In this document: positions 8,073 through 16,884 of the stretch, in pieces
How positions within the stretch are numbered: the stretch's first letter is position 1
How the letters are laid out: each line of letters opens with the position of its first letter
Assembly (NCBI GenBank): GCA_009861545.1
Contig: VXME01000146.1
Location: forward strand, 1-57,125
Length of the DNA stretch: 57,125 bases
DNA from: Acidobacteriota bacterium
GTDB taxonomy: Bacteria; Acidobacteriota; Vicinamibacteria; Vicinamibacterales; UBA8438
Direction: 5' to 3'
Position numbers and translations under genes: made by a program
Notes under the pieces: generated by a model
Database searches by the model: none
What the model saw: the letters and a program-made list of their open reading frames with translations, nothing else
What the model was told of the DNA's origin: nothing

Positions 8073-8851
8073 CCTGCAGATGGACGCGGCGGCATCTGGC
8101 CGCCTATATCGACGACGAGCTCTCCGTGGGCAAGCGGATTGCCGTCGACGCGCACCTCGCCGAATGCCCGGCCTGCGTTCGTCTAGCGGACGAGGAGCGG
8201 GAGCTGAGCCGCACGGTGCGGCTGGTGGCGGGAGATCGGCTGGACGACGACATCGTCGAGCGCCTGCGCGTGGTCGGGGGCATGGTGCTGAGCCGTATCG
8301 CCGCCGAGCGGGAAGTGGCCCGTACGACCGGCATGCGCGGGCTGGCGGACAATCTGCACAGAGTCTGGCTGGCCGGCGCCGCCTGTGCGGTGACCGTCGT
8401 CTGCGCGTTGGTCGCGGCCAGCGCCGTCAGTACCGTGCAGAGCCCTGATTCGCTGGCGGCGATGATGGAGGCTCTGTCGAATCCGGGTTCGAACGAGAAT
8501 CCCGTGCAGCTTCGGACCGGAATGGTCGCACCGCAGTTGAGCCCCGAAGCAGTGCTCCTGACCCTGCCCGAGCCGATGCCGCTGCCCGGCCGCCCGACCG
8601 GGGTGACGTTCGCGGTCGTCGTCACGCGCGAGGGAACGGTCTCGGGAATCGAGGTGCTCGGGTCGAGCGGGCCGGACCCGCTGAGCTGGCACGAACTGGT
8701 CGACTCGGCATACGGCTCGCGGTTCCTGCCGGCCGAGTACCGCGGCGCGCCGGTGGCGGTCAACATGGTCTGGGTGGTCGAGCAGGTGACGATCCTGGCC
8801 GACGCGTCCATGTCCGACGGCCGCGACGTCGCCTTCGCGCCTACCGCGTAG
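8069..8851 (+). CDS. membrane anti-sigma factor with zinc-finger-like N-terminus and TonB-C-like periplasmic domain
   Basis: This 260-residue protein has a cytoplasmic zf-HC2-type anti-sigma domain with C3, H29, C33 and C36 (HLAECPAC). One transmembrane helix spans about residues 99-121. The periplasmic part contains a TonB-C-terminal-like fold (about 170-245: FAVVVTREGTVSGIEVLGSSG, then a conserved FLPAEYRGAPV block). The GTG start overlaps the sigma stop, indicating translational coupling. The anti-sigma role is inferred from domain and position. The appended domain suggests sensing of an envelope or TonB-linked state, which is speculative. Confidence 0.75.
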   Translation: MTCRWTRRHLAAYIDDELSVGKRIAVDAHLAECPACVRLADEERELSRTVRLVAGDRLDDDIVERLRVVGGMVLSRIAAEREVARTTGMRGLADNLHRVWLAGAACAVTVVCALVAASAVSTVQSPDSLAAMMEALSNPGSNENPVQLRTGMVAPQLSPEAVLLTLPEPMPLPGRPTGVTFAVVVTREGTVSGIEVLGSSGPDPLSWHELVDSAYGSRFLPAEYRGAPVAVNMVWVVEQVTILADASMSDGRDVAFAPTA

Positions 8852-8874
8852 CCGGGGTCCGGCCCCGAGAGAGA

Positions 8875-11088
8875 TCAGCGAGCGGAGGCCGTCGCGGTAT
8901 TCCGCATGGCGTCCGTGACGCGCAGCACCAGCCGGTCGAGGTCCGCGGCCGGCACGGCCAGCTCGAAGCGCTCCTCACGCTCGTCGGCGATGCCGTCCGC
9001 CGGATAGGCCGCCTGCCAGAGATCGGGGTCCACCCTGTACTCCACGCGGTCGAGCGTCGATTGGGCGTCGGAGACCAGCAGGCGTACGCGAGCCTGGTTT
9101 CCGGACGGGGTCACGCTCTCGACGACGATGCGGGGCGGCGTGTTGTCGACGTCGAAGGGCGCGGTGTCGCGCAGGGCCGTCAGTGCCTGGCCCGGTGCGT
9201 TCGCTCCGGCGTCGGTGGCGACGATGCGTACGACGTAGGTGCCGTCCGGCGTCGACGTCGTGTCCCAGGTGAAGAGGCGCGTCGTCAGGTCCCGCTGCAG
9301 CACCCGCCATTCGGCGGCGGTCTCCTCGCGGTAGCGGATCTCGAACCGCAGCGGGTCGTCGTTGGGATCGCGCGCCTCCCAGGCGAAGGATTGGAGGCCC
9401 TTGCGATAGACCTGCCGGCCCAGGGTCGGCGTCTGCGCCGCGCCGGGCGCCGGCGGCGGGGCCGCGGGATCGCGCACGGCGTCCAGTCCGGCGATCGGCG
9501 GGTCGGTCGGAAACGCCTGCAGGTTGACCCGTCCGGGAGGATGAACCGTGACCTGCGTGACCTCGGGGGCGAGATTGCGGGGCAGGTAGGCCGCGGTGAC
9601 CGAGAAGAGCGCCGGTGCGACGCCGGCCCCCTCGAACTCCGCCTTCCACTGCAGGTAGCGCGCCTTGGGACTGCTGATGGCCGTGCCGGCCGGAACGGTG
9701 TACGCCTCGGACCAGGGACTCCAGGTCTCGCCGGGAACCGCGGTGTTGCCCGCGCGGGTATGCAGGCGGACGGAGCTGTTGCCCGGCGTGCTCGCGCGCC
9801 AGCGAATCGTGCCCCATGTCGCCACCGTACGCGCATCGTGCACATCGGAAACGTAGGTGCCGCTGCCGGCCCGGCTCGAGGCGAGACGGTGCAGGTTGCC
9901 CGGGTTCGCCGTGGTGAAGTAGGTCTGGCCGTCCGGTCCGTCGACGAAGCGGGTGACCTGCCCGGCGGCGGCGCGGGTGAGGAGCACCGTCGTCCGCGGC
10001 CGGCCCTGCACGCGGAAGATCTTTCCTTCCGGACCGGTGCCGACGATGACGGCGCCCTCGGCGTCGATCACGGCGTCATAGGGCGTGTCCGCGGTCGACT
10101 GCCACACCACGTCCCAGATGCCGTCCGGCGCGATGCGGTACACGGCGCCGCCCAGTGCGGTCGAGGGCGCGGCGGCGCCCGTGCTCGGCGCGGACGGGGC
10201 CGCCGCCGGCGTGGCCGGCGCGCTGGCCGTCACCGTCACCGACACGCTGGTGGTCACCACCGGAGTAGCGGAAGCAGCCGCGGCGGGGGCGGCGGGGCCC
10301 GCCGAGATAGGCGCCGCGGCGCCGCCGGCGGCCAGCGCCAGGACCGCGCCGTCGCGGGCGAGGCGGATCGACGTGATCTCGTCGTGCTGCGTATCGAGCA
10401 GCACGAACGCGCGCCCCGCCGCGTCGAGCCGCAGCACGCGGCCGGGCGAGCCGGTACCGGCGACGAGGCGGCCTTGCGCGTCCACGGCGAGCGACCGGAC
10501 GTGCGCGGCGCCCGTGTCGTACAGCAGTGCCGCGCTGCCGTCCGGCGGGATGCGGTAGATCCGCCCGGGATTGCCGGTGCCCGCGTACAGCGATCCGTCG
10601 GAGCCCGTTGCGAGCGCCCAGACGTACGGTTCCTCCGCGTCGAACACGTCGCGCCGCGTGCCGCGGGCGTCGAGGGCGGCGATCAGTCCGCCGGGCGACA
10701 GCGCGGCGTACACGGTCCCGCCCGTCCCGACCGCCAGCGCCTGCACGTCGCCGGAGGCGCCAGCGAGGACGGTGCTCGCTTCACCGGCGGGAGACACGCG
10801 GTAGACGGCGCCGGGAGGGCCGCCGCCGACCCAAAGCGCCCCGCCGGCCCGCGCGAGCGACCAGAGAAACGGCAGCCCCGTGGCATGCACCCGCTCGGCG
10901 TTCGGCCCCAGCAACAGCCGCCCGCCGGCGTCGATGGAGACGTTGTCCGCCCTGCCGCGCAGGAACTCCGCCTGCGTGGAGACGCGCCAGAAGACAGGGC
11001 TGGCCGCGGACACCACGACGATTGCAGCGGCCGCGGCGAGCGCGGCGGCGACAATTCCCGTGAGGCGCCGGCGCGCGAGAGACGTCAT
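8875..11088 (-). CDS. membrane-anchored beta-propeller protein with C-terminal Ig-like region
   Basis: This 737-residue protein has an N-terminal membrane anchor or signal (about residues 10-30). A propeller of WD40/NHL-like blades follows (repeats such as GTGGTVYAALSPGG, GSDGSLYAGTGNPGRIYRI, DAQGRLVAGTGSPGRVLRL). An Ala/Pro/Thr-rich segment (about 265-315) is inserted before the last blades. The C-terminal third looks like fibronectin/Ig strands (YVVRIVATDAGAN, PFDVDNTPPRIVV). ATG 11088 overlaps the stop of the upstream S55-peptidase gene by 4 bases (ATGA), so the two products are probably made together. No function can be assigned; an exported structural or inhibitor-like partner of the protease is one possibility. 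Confidence 0.65.
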   Translation of the reverse strand: MTSLARRRLTGIVAAALAAAAAIVVVSAASPVFWRVSTQAEFLRGRADNVSIDAGGRLLLGPNAERVHATGLPFLWSLARAGGALWVGGGPPGAVYRVSPAGEASTVLAGASGDVQALAVGTGGTVYAALSPGGLIAALDARGTRRDVFDAEEPYVWALATGSDGSLYAGTGNPGRIYRIPPDGSAALLYDTGAAHVRSLAVDAQGRLVAGTGSPGRVLRLDAAGRAFVLLDTQHDEITSIRLARDGAVLALAAGGAAAPISAGPAAPAAAASATPVVTTSVSVTVTASAPATPAAAPSAPSTGAAAPSTALGGAVYRIAPDGIWDVVWQSTADTPYDAVIDAEGAVIVGTGPEGKIFRVQGRPRTTVLLTRAAAGQVTRFVDGPDGQTYFTTANPGNLHRLASSRAGSGTYVSDVHDARTVATWGTIRWRASTPGNSSVRLHTRAGNTAVPGETWSPWSEAYTVPAGTAISSPKARYLQWKAEFEGAGVAPALFSVTAAYLPRNLAPEVTQVTVHPPGRVNLQAFPTDPPIAGLDAVRDPAAPPPAPGAAQTPTLGRQVYRKGLQSFAWEARDPNDDPLRFEIRYREETAAEWRVLQRDLTTRLFTWDTTSTPDGTYVVRIVATDAGANAPGQALTALRDTAPFDVDNTPPRIVVESVTPSGNQARVRLLVSDAQSTLDRVEYRVDPDLWQAAYPADGIADEREERFELAVPAADLDRLVLRVTDAMRNTATASAR

Positions 11089-12956
11089 TCGGCCTCGACC
11101 GCAAAGGAGAGTTGGCGGGAGCCGGAGGTGACGTAGCCGATCGGAACCTCCCATTCGCCCAGCGTCGCTTCGCGCAAGCGGGTCACGTCGCCGCCGGCGC
11201 GGTCACCGTCGAGCACCGCGAGCACCGACGGGGGCAACCCCGCCCGCGGCTGCCCGCGCACCACGGCGCCGGGTCGCGAGGCCAGCAACTGCACGTACAG
11301 GCGGTCCTGCTGCCGTCCCGTGCTGAGGGCCCGGATCAACTGCGGCAGCGAGCGGGCCTGCTGCGGCTGCCGCCCGGCCCGCACCTCGCGCCGGTCGAGC
11401 GTCGCCGCGTCGGCCACCAGAAGTTGCACGGAGCCGGTCACGTCGCGAGGCAGCTCGACGTCGACCGTATGCGCTATCGCGACGCCTTCGACCGTGCGGA
11501 CGACCACCCCGATCGGAACCGTATCACCGGGCCGGATGCGGTCCGCGTCGATGCGGACCTGCTCCAGCGTGGCCGTACGGGGGCGTTCGTAGGTGTTGAT
11601 ATCGATATCGATGCGTTCCACCTCGACCGGTCCGAATCGGTTGCCGAGAAGAGACATCAACGGCGTCGTCGCCGAGAGCGCCGCGCTGAAGGCGGCCGAT
11701 TGCCCCGTGAAGACGTTGCCGAACGCCAGGTTGCCGTACCCGCCTCCCAGGGCGGCGATTCCCGACACTTCGTAGGTGCTGCTCGGGGCGACGTCGCGGT
11801 TCCATGAGAGGAACGTGTTGAGCACACCGGTCAGCGTCAGGATCGGCGTGAACAAGGGGTCGTCGATGATCTCGAACGTGAACCGTTCGCGCAGGCGGCG
11901 GTCGGCGGCCGAGATCGACAGCGTGACCGGAATCAGCTCGGGTCCGTTCCCGAGACTCCCGTAGATGCCGGTCGATCGGTCCTGGTCGATCGTCCCGAGC
12001 ACGGGGCCGATGGTGGCCAGCCGCGACGAGATCGCGAGACTCGGCAGCAGCGTGGTGACGTGGGCCCGGGTCATCGGCAACTGGGCCCGTCCGAGGTTGT
12101 AGAACGGGTGGCCGAAGGCATACACCCGGCCGTCCTCGACCAGGGTGACCGTGCCGGTTCCCGCCATGGCCAGGTCGCCCTGGATCAGGCTGGCGCCTAT
12201 CGGGTCTCCCGGTTGCAGGGGCGGCCCGTCGTCAACGCCGGAAGACGGCCCCCCGCGTTGGCCTCCGACGGTGGGAACGAGACCGCCGGCGCCGAACGCG
12301 GCGTTCCAGAGGTCATGGATCTCGGGCGTGAACCCGCTCAGCACCAGCGGTGTCGCAATCGGCCGCAGCAACGCGCCGAGCCTTCCTGCGGCGACCGCCG
12401 GCAGGCCGGCGGCGCGGACGTCGCCGGGGCGCCGGGCGAAGGGCTCGGCGGGTGGCAGGGCGCGCGCGACGACGTCGACCAGGGTGTCGCGTGTGACGTC
12501 GCGCGCCGGCGGAAGCGGTATGGACCACCGCCGAGCGGCAAGCAGCGGGGTCGAGTCCGTCGCGGCCATCTCCTCGATCGGGGTGATGCCCGCGATCGCT
12601 TCGCGGGAGAACGACCCGAGCGCGTAGGAGACGGCGCCCACCAGACGATCGTCGATGTAGACCGGGCTGCCGCTCATGCCCTGGATGACCCCGGTCTGCG
12701 CCAGCGGACCGCCTTCGAGCCTGGCGACGATGAGCGAGCGCCGGGGACCGAGCACGTTGGTGAGCACGCCGAGCACCTGTACGTCGAACCGGTCGCGGGT
12801 CGCTCCGCCGAATACCGTGACGCCGAAGCCCCGCATCCCGACCTCGATCTCGTCCACCGGCATTCGGGAGGTGACCGCCGGCAACGGGACCAGCGTCGCG
12901 GCCGCGAGCGCGATACCCGCGGCAACGGCCGAAAAGCGGCTTGGCGTGAGTCTCAT
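11085..12956 (-). CDS. SpoIVB-type S55 serine peptidase domain protein, exported
   Basis: This 623-residue protein has a signal peptide (about residues 8-30). The S55 signature follows: EVGMRGFGVTVFGG, then VIQGMSGSPVYIDDRLVGAVSYALG (about 90-115), where the GMSGSP serine is the expected nucleophile. A second family block is GRVYAFGHPFYNLG with H283. In Bacillus SpoIVB the catalytic His precedes the Ser; here the GHP block comes after it, the order I recall for related uncharacterised proteins of other phyla. Activity is therefore probable but not certain. The upstream region is shared with the trp promoter, and the gene diverges from it. Confidence 0.7.
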   Translation of the reverse strand: MRLTPSRFSAVAAGIALAAATLVPLPAVTSRMPVDEIEVGMRGFGVTVFGGATRDRFDVQVLGVLTNVLGPRRSLIVARLEGGPLAQTGVIQGMSGSPVYIDDRLVGAVSYALGSFSREAIAGITPIEEMAATDSTPLLAARRWSIPLPPARDVTRDTLVDVVARALPPAEPFARRPGDVRAAGLPAVAAGRLGALLRPIATPLVLSGFTPEIHDLWNAAFGAGGLVPTVGGQRGGPSSGVDDGPPLQPGDPIGASLIQGDLAMAGTGTVTLVEDGRVYAFGHPFYNLGRAQLPMTRAHVTTLLPSLAISSRLATIGPVLGTIDQDRSTGIYGSLGNGPELIPVTLSISAADRRLRERFTFEIIDDPLFTPILTLTGVLNTFLSWNRDVAPSSTYEVSGIAALGGGYGNLAFGNVFTGQSAAFSAALSATTPLMSLLGNRFGPVEVERIDIDINTYERPRTATLEQVRIDADRIRPGDTVPIGVVVRTVEGVAIAHTVDVELPRDVTGSVQLLVADAATLDRREVRAGRQPQQARSLPQLIRALSTGRQQDRLYVQLLASRPGAVVRGQPRAGLPPSVLAVLDGDRAGGDVTRLREATLGEWEVPIGYVTSGSRQLSFAVEAE

Positions 12957-13018
12957 GGCGACCGGGCTTCCTTCCGTCGAGAACCATCATACCGTCAAGC
13001 GGTTCCCGGCGACTGCAA

Positions 13019-13047
13019 TTGACACTCCGATCCACCTCTGCTACCGT
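13019..13047 (+). promoter_or_regulatory. sigma-70-type promoter of the aro-trp operon leader
   Basis: A perfect -35 box TTGACA (13019-13024) is followed by a 17-base spacer and TACCGT (13042-13047) as -10 (3 of 6 matches, keeping the first T-A and the last T). Transcription would start near 13054, upstream of the leader peptide and attenuator. It lies about 60 bases from the start of the divergent S55-peptidase gene. Confidence 0.65.
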
Positions 13048-13110
13048 CAGAACTTGGCCCGCGCGGTGGGACAAGCGGCGGCAAAGGCGATGTTTCCCAC
13101 GGTCAGAACG

Positions 13111-13194
13111 ATGCGCAATCCTGGTGAGGCGGCGGAAAGTCGGCCCTGTTGGTGGCGCCGCACGTTTATCGCCTCGCAGGGAGGGGCTGGCTGA
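13111..13194 (+). CDS. trpL: trp operon leader peptide with tandem Trp codons
   Basis: This short frame encodes 27 residues from ATG 13111 to TGA 13192-13194. It contains the key feature of a Trp leader peptide: adjacent TGG TGG codons (13150-13155) in the context RPCWWRRTF. GTG 13066 and ATG 13090 are in-frame alternatives; none has a strong Shine-Dalgarno (AAAGG sits very close to ATG 13090). The frame lies between the TTGACA promoter and the intrinsic terminator in front of aroDE. Its probable job is to let the ribosome report charged tRNA-Trp to the attenuator. The reading frame, codons and stop are seen directly; translation is inferred. Confidence 0.8.
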   Translation: MRNPGEAAESRPCWWRRTFIASQGGAG

Positions 13195-13232
13195 CAGGCC
13201 GACGTCACTGGACAGGACAACCCAGCCTCTTC
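13139..13232 (+). promoter_or_regulatory. trp attenuator: mutually exclusive 1:2 and 2:3 RNA stems
   Basis: Stem 1:2 pairs 13139-13148 with 13195-13203 (9 base pairs, one bulged C) and encloses the Trp codons. The antiterminator 2:3 pairs 13180-13190 (GGAGGGGCTGG) with 13222-13232 (11 pairs including two G-U). The second would cross the first, so they cannot coexist, and it also consumes the left arm of the terminator. A ribosome stalled at 13150-13155 would block stem 1:2 and favour the antiterminator. A ribosome at the stop (13192) would cover 13180-13190 and favour termination. Pairings were worked out by hand. Confidence 0.75.
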
Positions 13233-13259
13233 AACCCCCAGGGTGAAGAGGCTTTTTTT
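13224..13259 (+). terminator. intrinsic terminator (attenuator) before aroDE
   Basis: AGCCTCTTCA (13224-13233) and TGAAGAGGCT (13244-13253) form a perfect 10-bp stem. It can be extended inward by CCC/GGG (13235-13237 with 13241-13243). A run of seven T follows (13253-13259). This is a textbook Rho-independent terminator placed 17 bases before the aroDE start codon, that is, inside the leader, not at an operon end. Confidence 0.9.
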
Positions 13260-13276
13260 GTGGGCAGCGGAGACGA

Positions 13277-14767
13277 ATGGGCGACGGCAGGACCCGGTTG
13301 TGCGCGACGGTGACGGCGGAAACGACGTCCGAGTTGCGTGCGCGGCGCGACGCGCAGGAGGGGGCGGACCTCGTGGAGTTGCGTCTGGACAGCGTAGCCG
13401 ATCCCGACGTCGGCGGCGCGCTCGCGGACCGCCGACGCCCGGTGGTGGCCACCTGCCGGCCGACCTGGGAGGGAGGCGCGTTCGCGGGCAGCGAGGCCGA
13501 GCGCCGCCGCATTCTGCTGGAGGCCTGCCGCCTCGGCGCCGAGTACGTCGACGTGGAGCAGCGGGCCGGATTCGCGGATGAGGTCCTCGCTGCCCGCGGC
13601 GGCCGCGGGGTGGTCCTGTCGTTCCACGACTTCGACGGCGTACCGGCGGATCTGGAGGCCCGGTATCGGTCGATGCGGGCCACCGGGGCCGAAGTGGTGA
13701 AGATCGCGTCGACGGCGGGCAGGCTTACGGAGGCTCTGCGGGTGGCGAGGCTTGGGAGCGACGACGAACCCCGGGTCCTGATCGGCATGGGGGTGGCGGG
13801 GATCCCGTCGCGCGTCCTGGCCGGCCGGTTCGGTTCGTGCTGGACCTACGCGGGTGACGGAATCGCGCCCGGGCAGATCGACCTGGTGCGGATGCGGGAG
13901 CAGTTTCGGTTCCGGGAGATTGCGGAGAGTACCGCCGTCTACGGCGTGCTCGGGTCGCCCATCGGTCACTCGCTCTCCCCGGCGATGCACAACGCCGGCT
14001 TTCGGGCGCACGGCATCGACGCGGTCTACCTGCCTCTCGAAGCCGCCGACGTGGAGGACTTCCTGGCCTTCGCCGACGCCGTCGGACTGCGGGGCGCCAG
14101 CGTCACCGCGCCCTTCAAGGAAGCGATCGTGCCGCACGTGGCCGAGCAGGACGCCATCGGCAACGCGATCGGCGCGGTAAACACGGTGCGCCCTCTGGCC
14201 GGCGGGGTCTGGGAGGGCCTCAACACCGACGTGCCCGGACTGCTGGCGCCGCTGGCCGGCCGCATGGCGCTGGCCGGTGCGCGGGCGACCGTGCTGGGAT
14301 CGGGCGGGGTGGCCCGGGCCGCGGCGTTCGCGCTGCGCGGCGCGGGCGCGGACGTTACCGTTTGCGCGCGGCGTCCGGAACGGGCCGCCGCCGTCGCGGA
14401 CGTGGCGCCCGGCACCCGTACGGCGCCGCTGCCGCCGCGACCGGCCTCCTGGGATCTGCTGATCAACACCACGCCGCTGGGGACGTGGCCCGCTGCCGGA
14501 CGGAGCCCGCTGCCGGACGGGCCGTTCGATGGACGCCTGGTGTACGACCTCGTGTACAACCCGCCGGAGACCCGCCTGATGGCGGACGCGGCGCGTGCGG
14601 GGTGCGACACCATCGGGGGGCTCGACATGCTAGTGGCCCAGGCCGTCCGCCAGTTCGCGTGGTGGACGGGCGAGACCCCGTCCGCCGATCGGTTCCAGCA
14701 GGCGGCCGAGCAGGATCTCGCCCGGCAGGCGCAAGGGGTCTCGGGGGCCGCCGCGCAGCCCGCGTGA
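13277..14767 (+). CDS. aroDE: bifunctional 3-dehydroquinate dehydratase (type I) / shikimate dehydrogenase
   Basis: This 496-residue fusion catalyses two consecutive shikimate-pathway steps. The N-terminal half (about residues 5-210) is a type I AroD with H117 (SFHDFD) and the Schiff-base lysine K142 (EVVKIAS). The C-terminal half (about 220-480) is AroE, with GSPIGHSLSPAMHN, catalytic K281 (APFKE), D318 (NTDVPG) and an NADP-binding GSGGVARA loop. ATG 13277 is preceded by GGAG. It is the first gene of the operon and the terminator hairpin lies immediately before it. Fused AroDE is best known from plants and some bacteria. The trpE gene starts 13 bases downstream. Confidence 0.93.
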   Translation: MGDGRTRLCATVTAETTSELRARRDAQEGADLVELRLDSVADPDVGGALADRRRPVVATCRPTWEGGAFAGSEAERRRILLEACRLGAEYVDVEQRAGFADEVLAARGGRGVVLSFHDFDGVPADLEARYRSMRATGAEVVKIASTAGRLTEALRVARLGSDDEPRVLIGMGVAGIPSRVLAGRFGSCWTYAGDGIAPGQIDLVRMREQFRFREIAESTAVYGVLGSPIGHSLSPAMHNAGFRAHGIDAVYLPLEAADVEDFLAFADAVGLRGASVTAPFKEAIVPHVAEQDAIGNAIGAVNTVRPLAGGVWEGLNTDVPGLLAPLAGRMALAGARATVLGSGGVARAAAFALRGAGADVTVCARRPERAAAVADVAPGTRTAPLPPRPASWDLLINTTPLGTWPAAGRSPLPDGPFDGRLVYDLVYNPPETRLMADAARAGCDTIGGLDMLVAQAVRQFAWWTGETPSADRFQQAAEQDLARQAQGVSGAAAQPA

Positions 14768-14780
14768 CGGAAACGCCGTC

Positions 14781-16303
14781 ATGGACACGATGACCGCAAC
14801 GACGTTCGACGAGTTCCGAGAGCTGGCCCGCGGCGCCACGTTCGTGCCGGTCTGCCGGGAGGTGCTGGCCGACCTGCTGACCCCGGTCTCGGCCTTCCTC
14901 AAGGTGGCCGAGACCGCCGACCACGCGTTTTTGTTCGAGAGCGTGGCCGGGGGCGAGCATCTCGCCAGGTACTCGTTTCTCGGCAAGGATCCGTTCCTCG
15001 TCCTGCGGTCGGCGGAGGGCAGGACGATCCGGCAGCAGGGAGGGCGCACGGAGGAGCTGGCCGAACCGTTCCTGGGAGCGTTGCGAGGACTGCTGGCTCG
15101 CTACCGCGCACCGCGGGTGCCCGGCCTGCCCCGCTTCGCGGGCGGGGCGGTCGGATTTCTCGGGTACGACACCGCCAAGTGGTTCGAGCCGACGCTGGAG
15201 CGGGCGCGCGCCGCGCATCCGAAGCCGGCCGAAGCGGGCGACGACGCGGCGTTCATGCTGTTCGACACCGTCATGGCCTTCGACCACGTCAAGCACCGCA
15301 TCCTGATCATCGCCAACGCCGAGGTGGAGGAGGGTTGCGATCTCGAGGCGTGCTACGCGCTCGCGCTGGCCCGGATCGGCTTTCTGGAGGCCGAGCTGCG
15401 GCGCCAGCTCTCGGAGCCGCCGCCCGCCTCGGGGGGGGCCGTATCGTTTCGCTCGAACACGACGCAGGCGGCTTTCGAGGATGCCGTGCGCCGCGCCAAG
15501 GACTACATCACGGCCGGCGACATCTTCCAGGTCGTGCTCTCGCAGCGGTTCGAGACCGAGATCGAGAGCGATCCGTTCACCGTCTATCGGGCGCTGCGGT
15601 ACGTGAATCCGTCCCCCTACATGTACTTCATCCGCCTGGGAGGGGTTTCCATCGTCGGGTCGTCACCCGAGATGCTCGTGCGCGTCGAGGGCCGGCGCGC
15701 CGAGACGCACCCGATCGCCGGCACGCGGCCGCGAGGGGTGACCGCCGAGGCGGACGCGAGGCTGGCCGACGAGCTGCGGGCGAACGAGAAGGAGCGGGCC
15801 GAGCACGTGATGCTGGTCGACCTCGGCCGCAACGATCTCGGGAGGGTATCCGCCTACGGCTCCGTGCAGGTGCCGCAGTACATGGCGCTGGAGCGGTACT
15901 CGCACGTGATGCACCTGGTCTCGAGGGTCGTCGGCGAGCTGACCGACGACCATGACCGGCTCGACGCCCTCGCGGCGTGCTTTCCGGCGGGCACGGTGTC
16001 CGGGGCCCCGAAGATCCGCGCGATGGAGATCATCGACGAGCTCGAGCCGACACGTCGCGGCATCTATGCCGGCGCGGTCGGCTACGTCGACTTCGCCGGG
16101 CATCTGGATTGCTGCATTACGATCCGCACCATCGTGATTCGCGACGGACGCGCGTGGGTGCAGGCCGGGGCCGGCATCGTCGCCGATTCGGATCCGACGG
16201 CCGAGTACGAGGAGACGCGGGCCAAGGCGTCGGCGCTCTTCGGTGCGCTGCACATGGCCGAGAGCGGGCGCGGGCCGTCGGCCAGCGGAGCAAGGAATCG
16301 GTG

Positions 16304-16304
<1 letters not shown>
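14781..16304 (+). CDS. trpE: anthranilate synthase component I
   Basis: This 507-residue chorismate-using subunit combines chorismate with ammonia from TrpG to give anthranilate. The N-terminal regulatory domain has LFES (residues 51-54), the counterpart of the LLES motif involved in Trp feedback inhibition. The C-terminal domain has family blocks NPSPYMYFI, SSPEMLVR, IAGTRPRG, LVDLGRNDLGRV, FPAGTVSGAPKIRAMEII and the closing GAGIVADSDP. ATG 14790 is an alternative start. The stop overlaps the trpG start by one base (TGATG), so the two subunits are probably translated in balance. Confidence 0.95.
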
Positions 16305-16879
<575 letters not shown>

Positions 16880-16884
16880 GAGTC

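Noticed and set aside
9061..11136. 691-codon plus-strand frame opposite the propeller gene
   Set aside because: Arg/Gly/Ala-rich composition without motifs; the minus-strand gene has clear repeats and a coupled start.
13054..13260. T-box riboswitch before aroDE
   Set aside because: No T-box sequence or specifier stem is evident, and the tandem Trp codons in a short frame point to ribosome-mediated attenuation.
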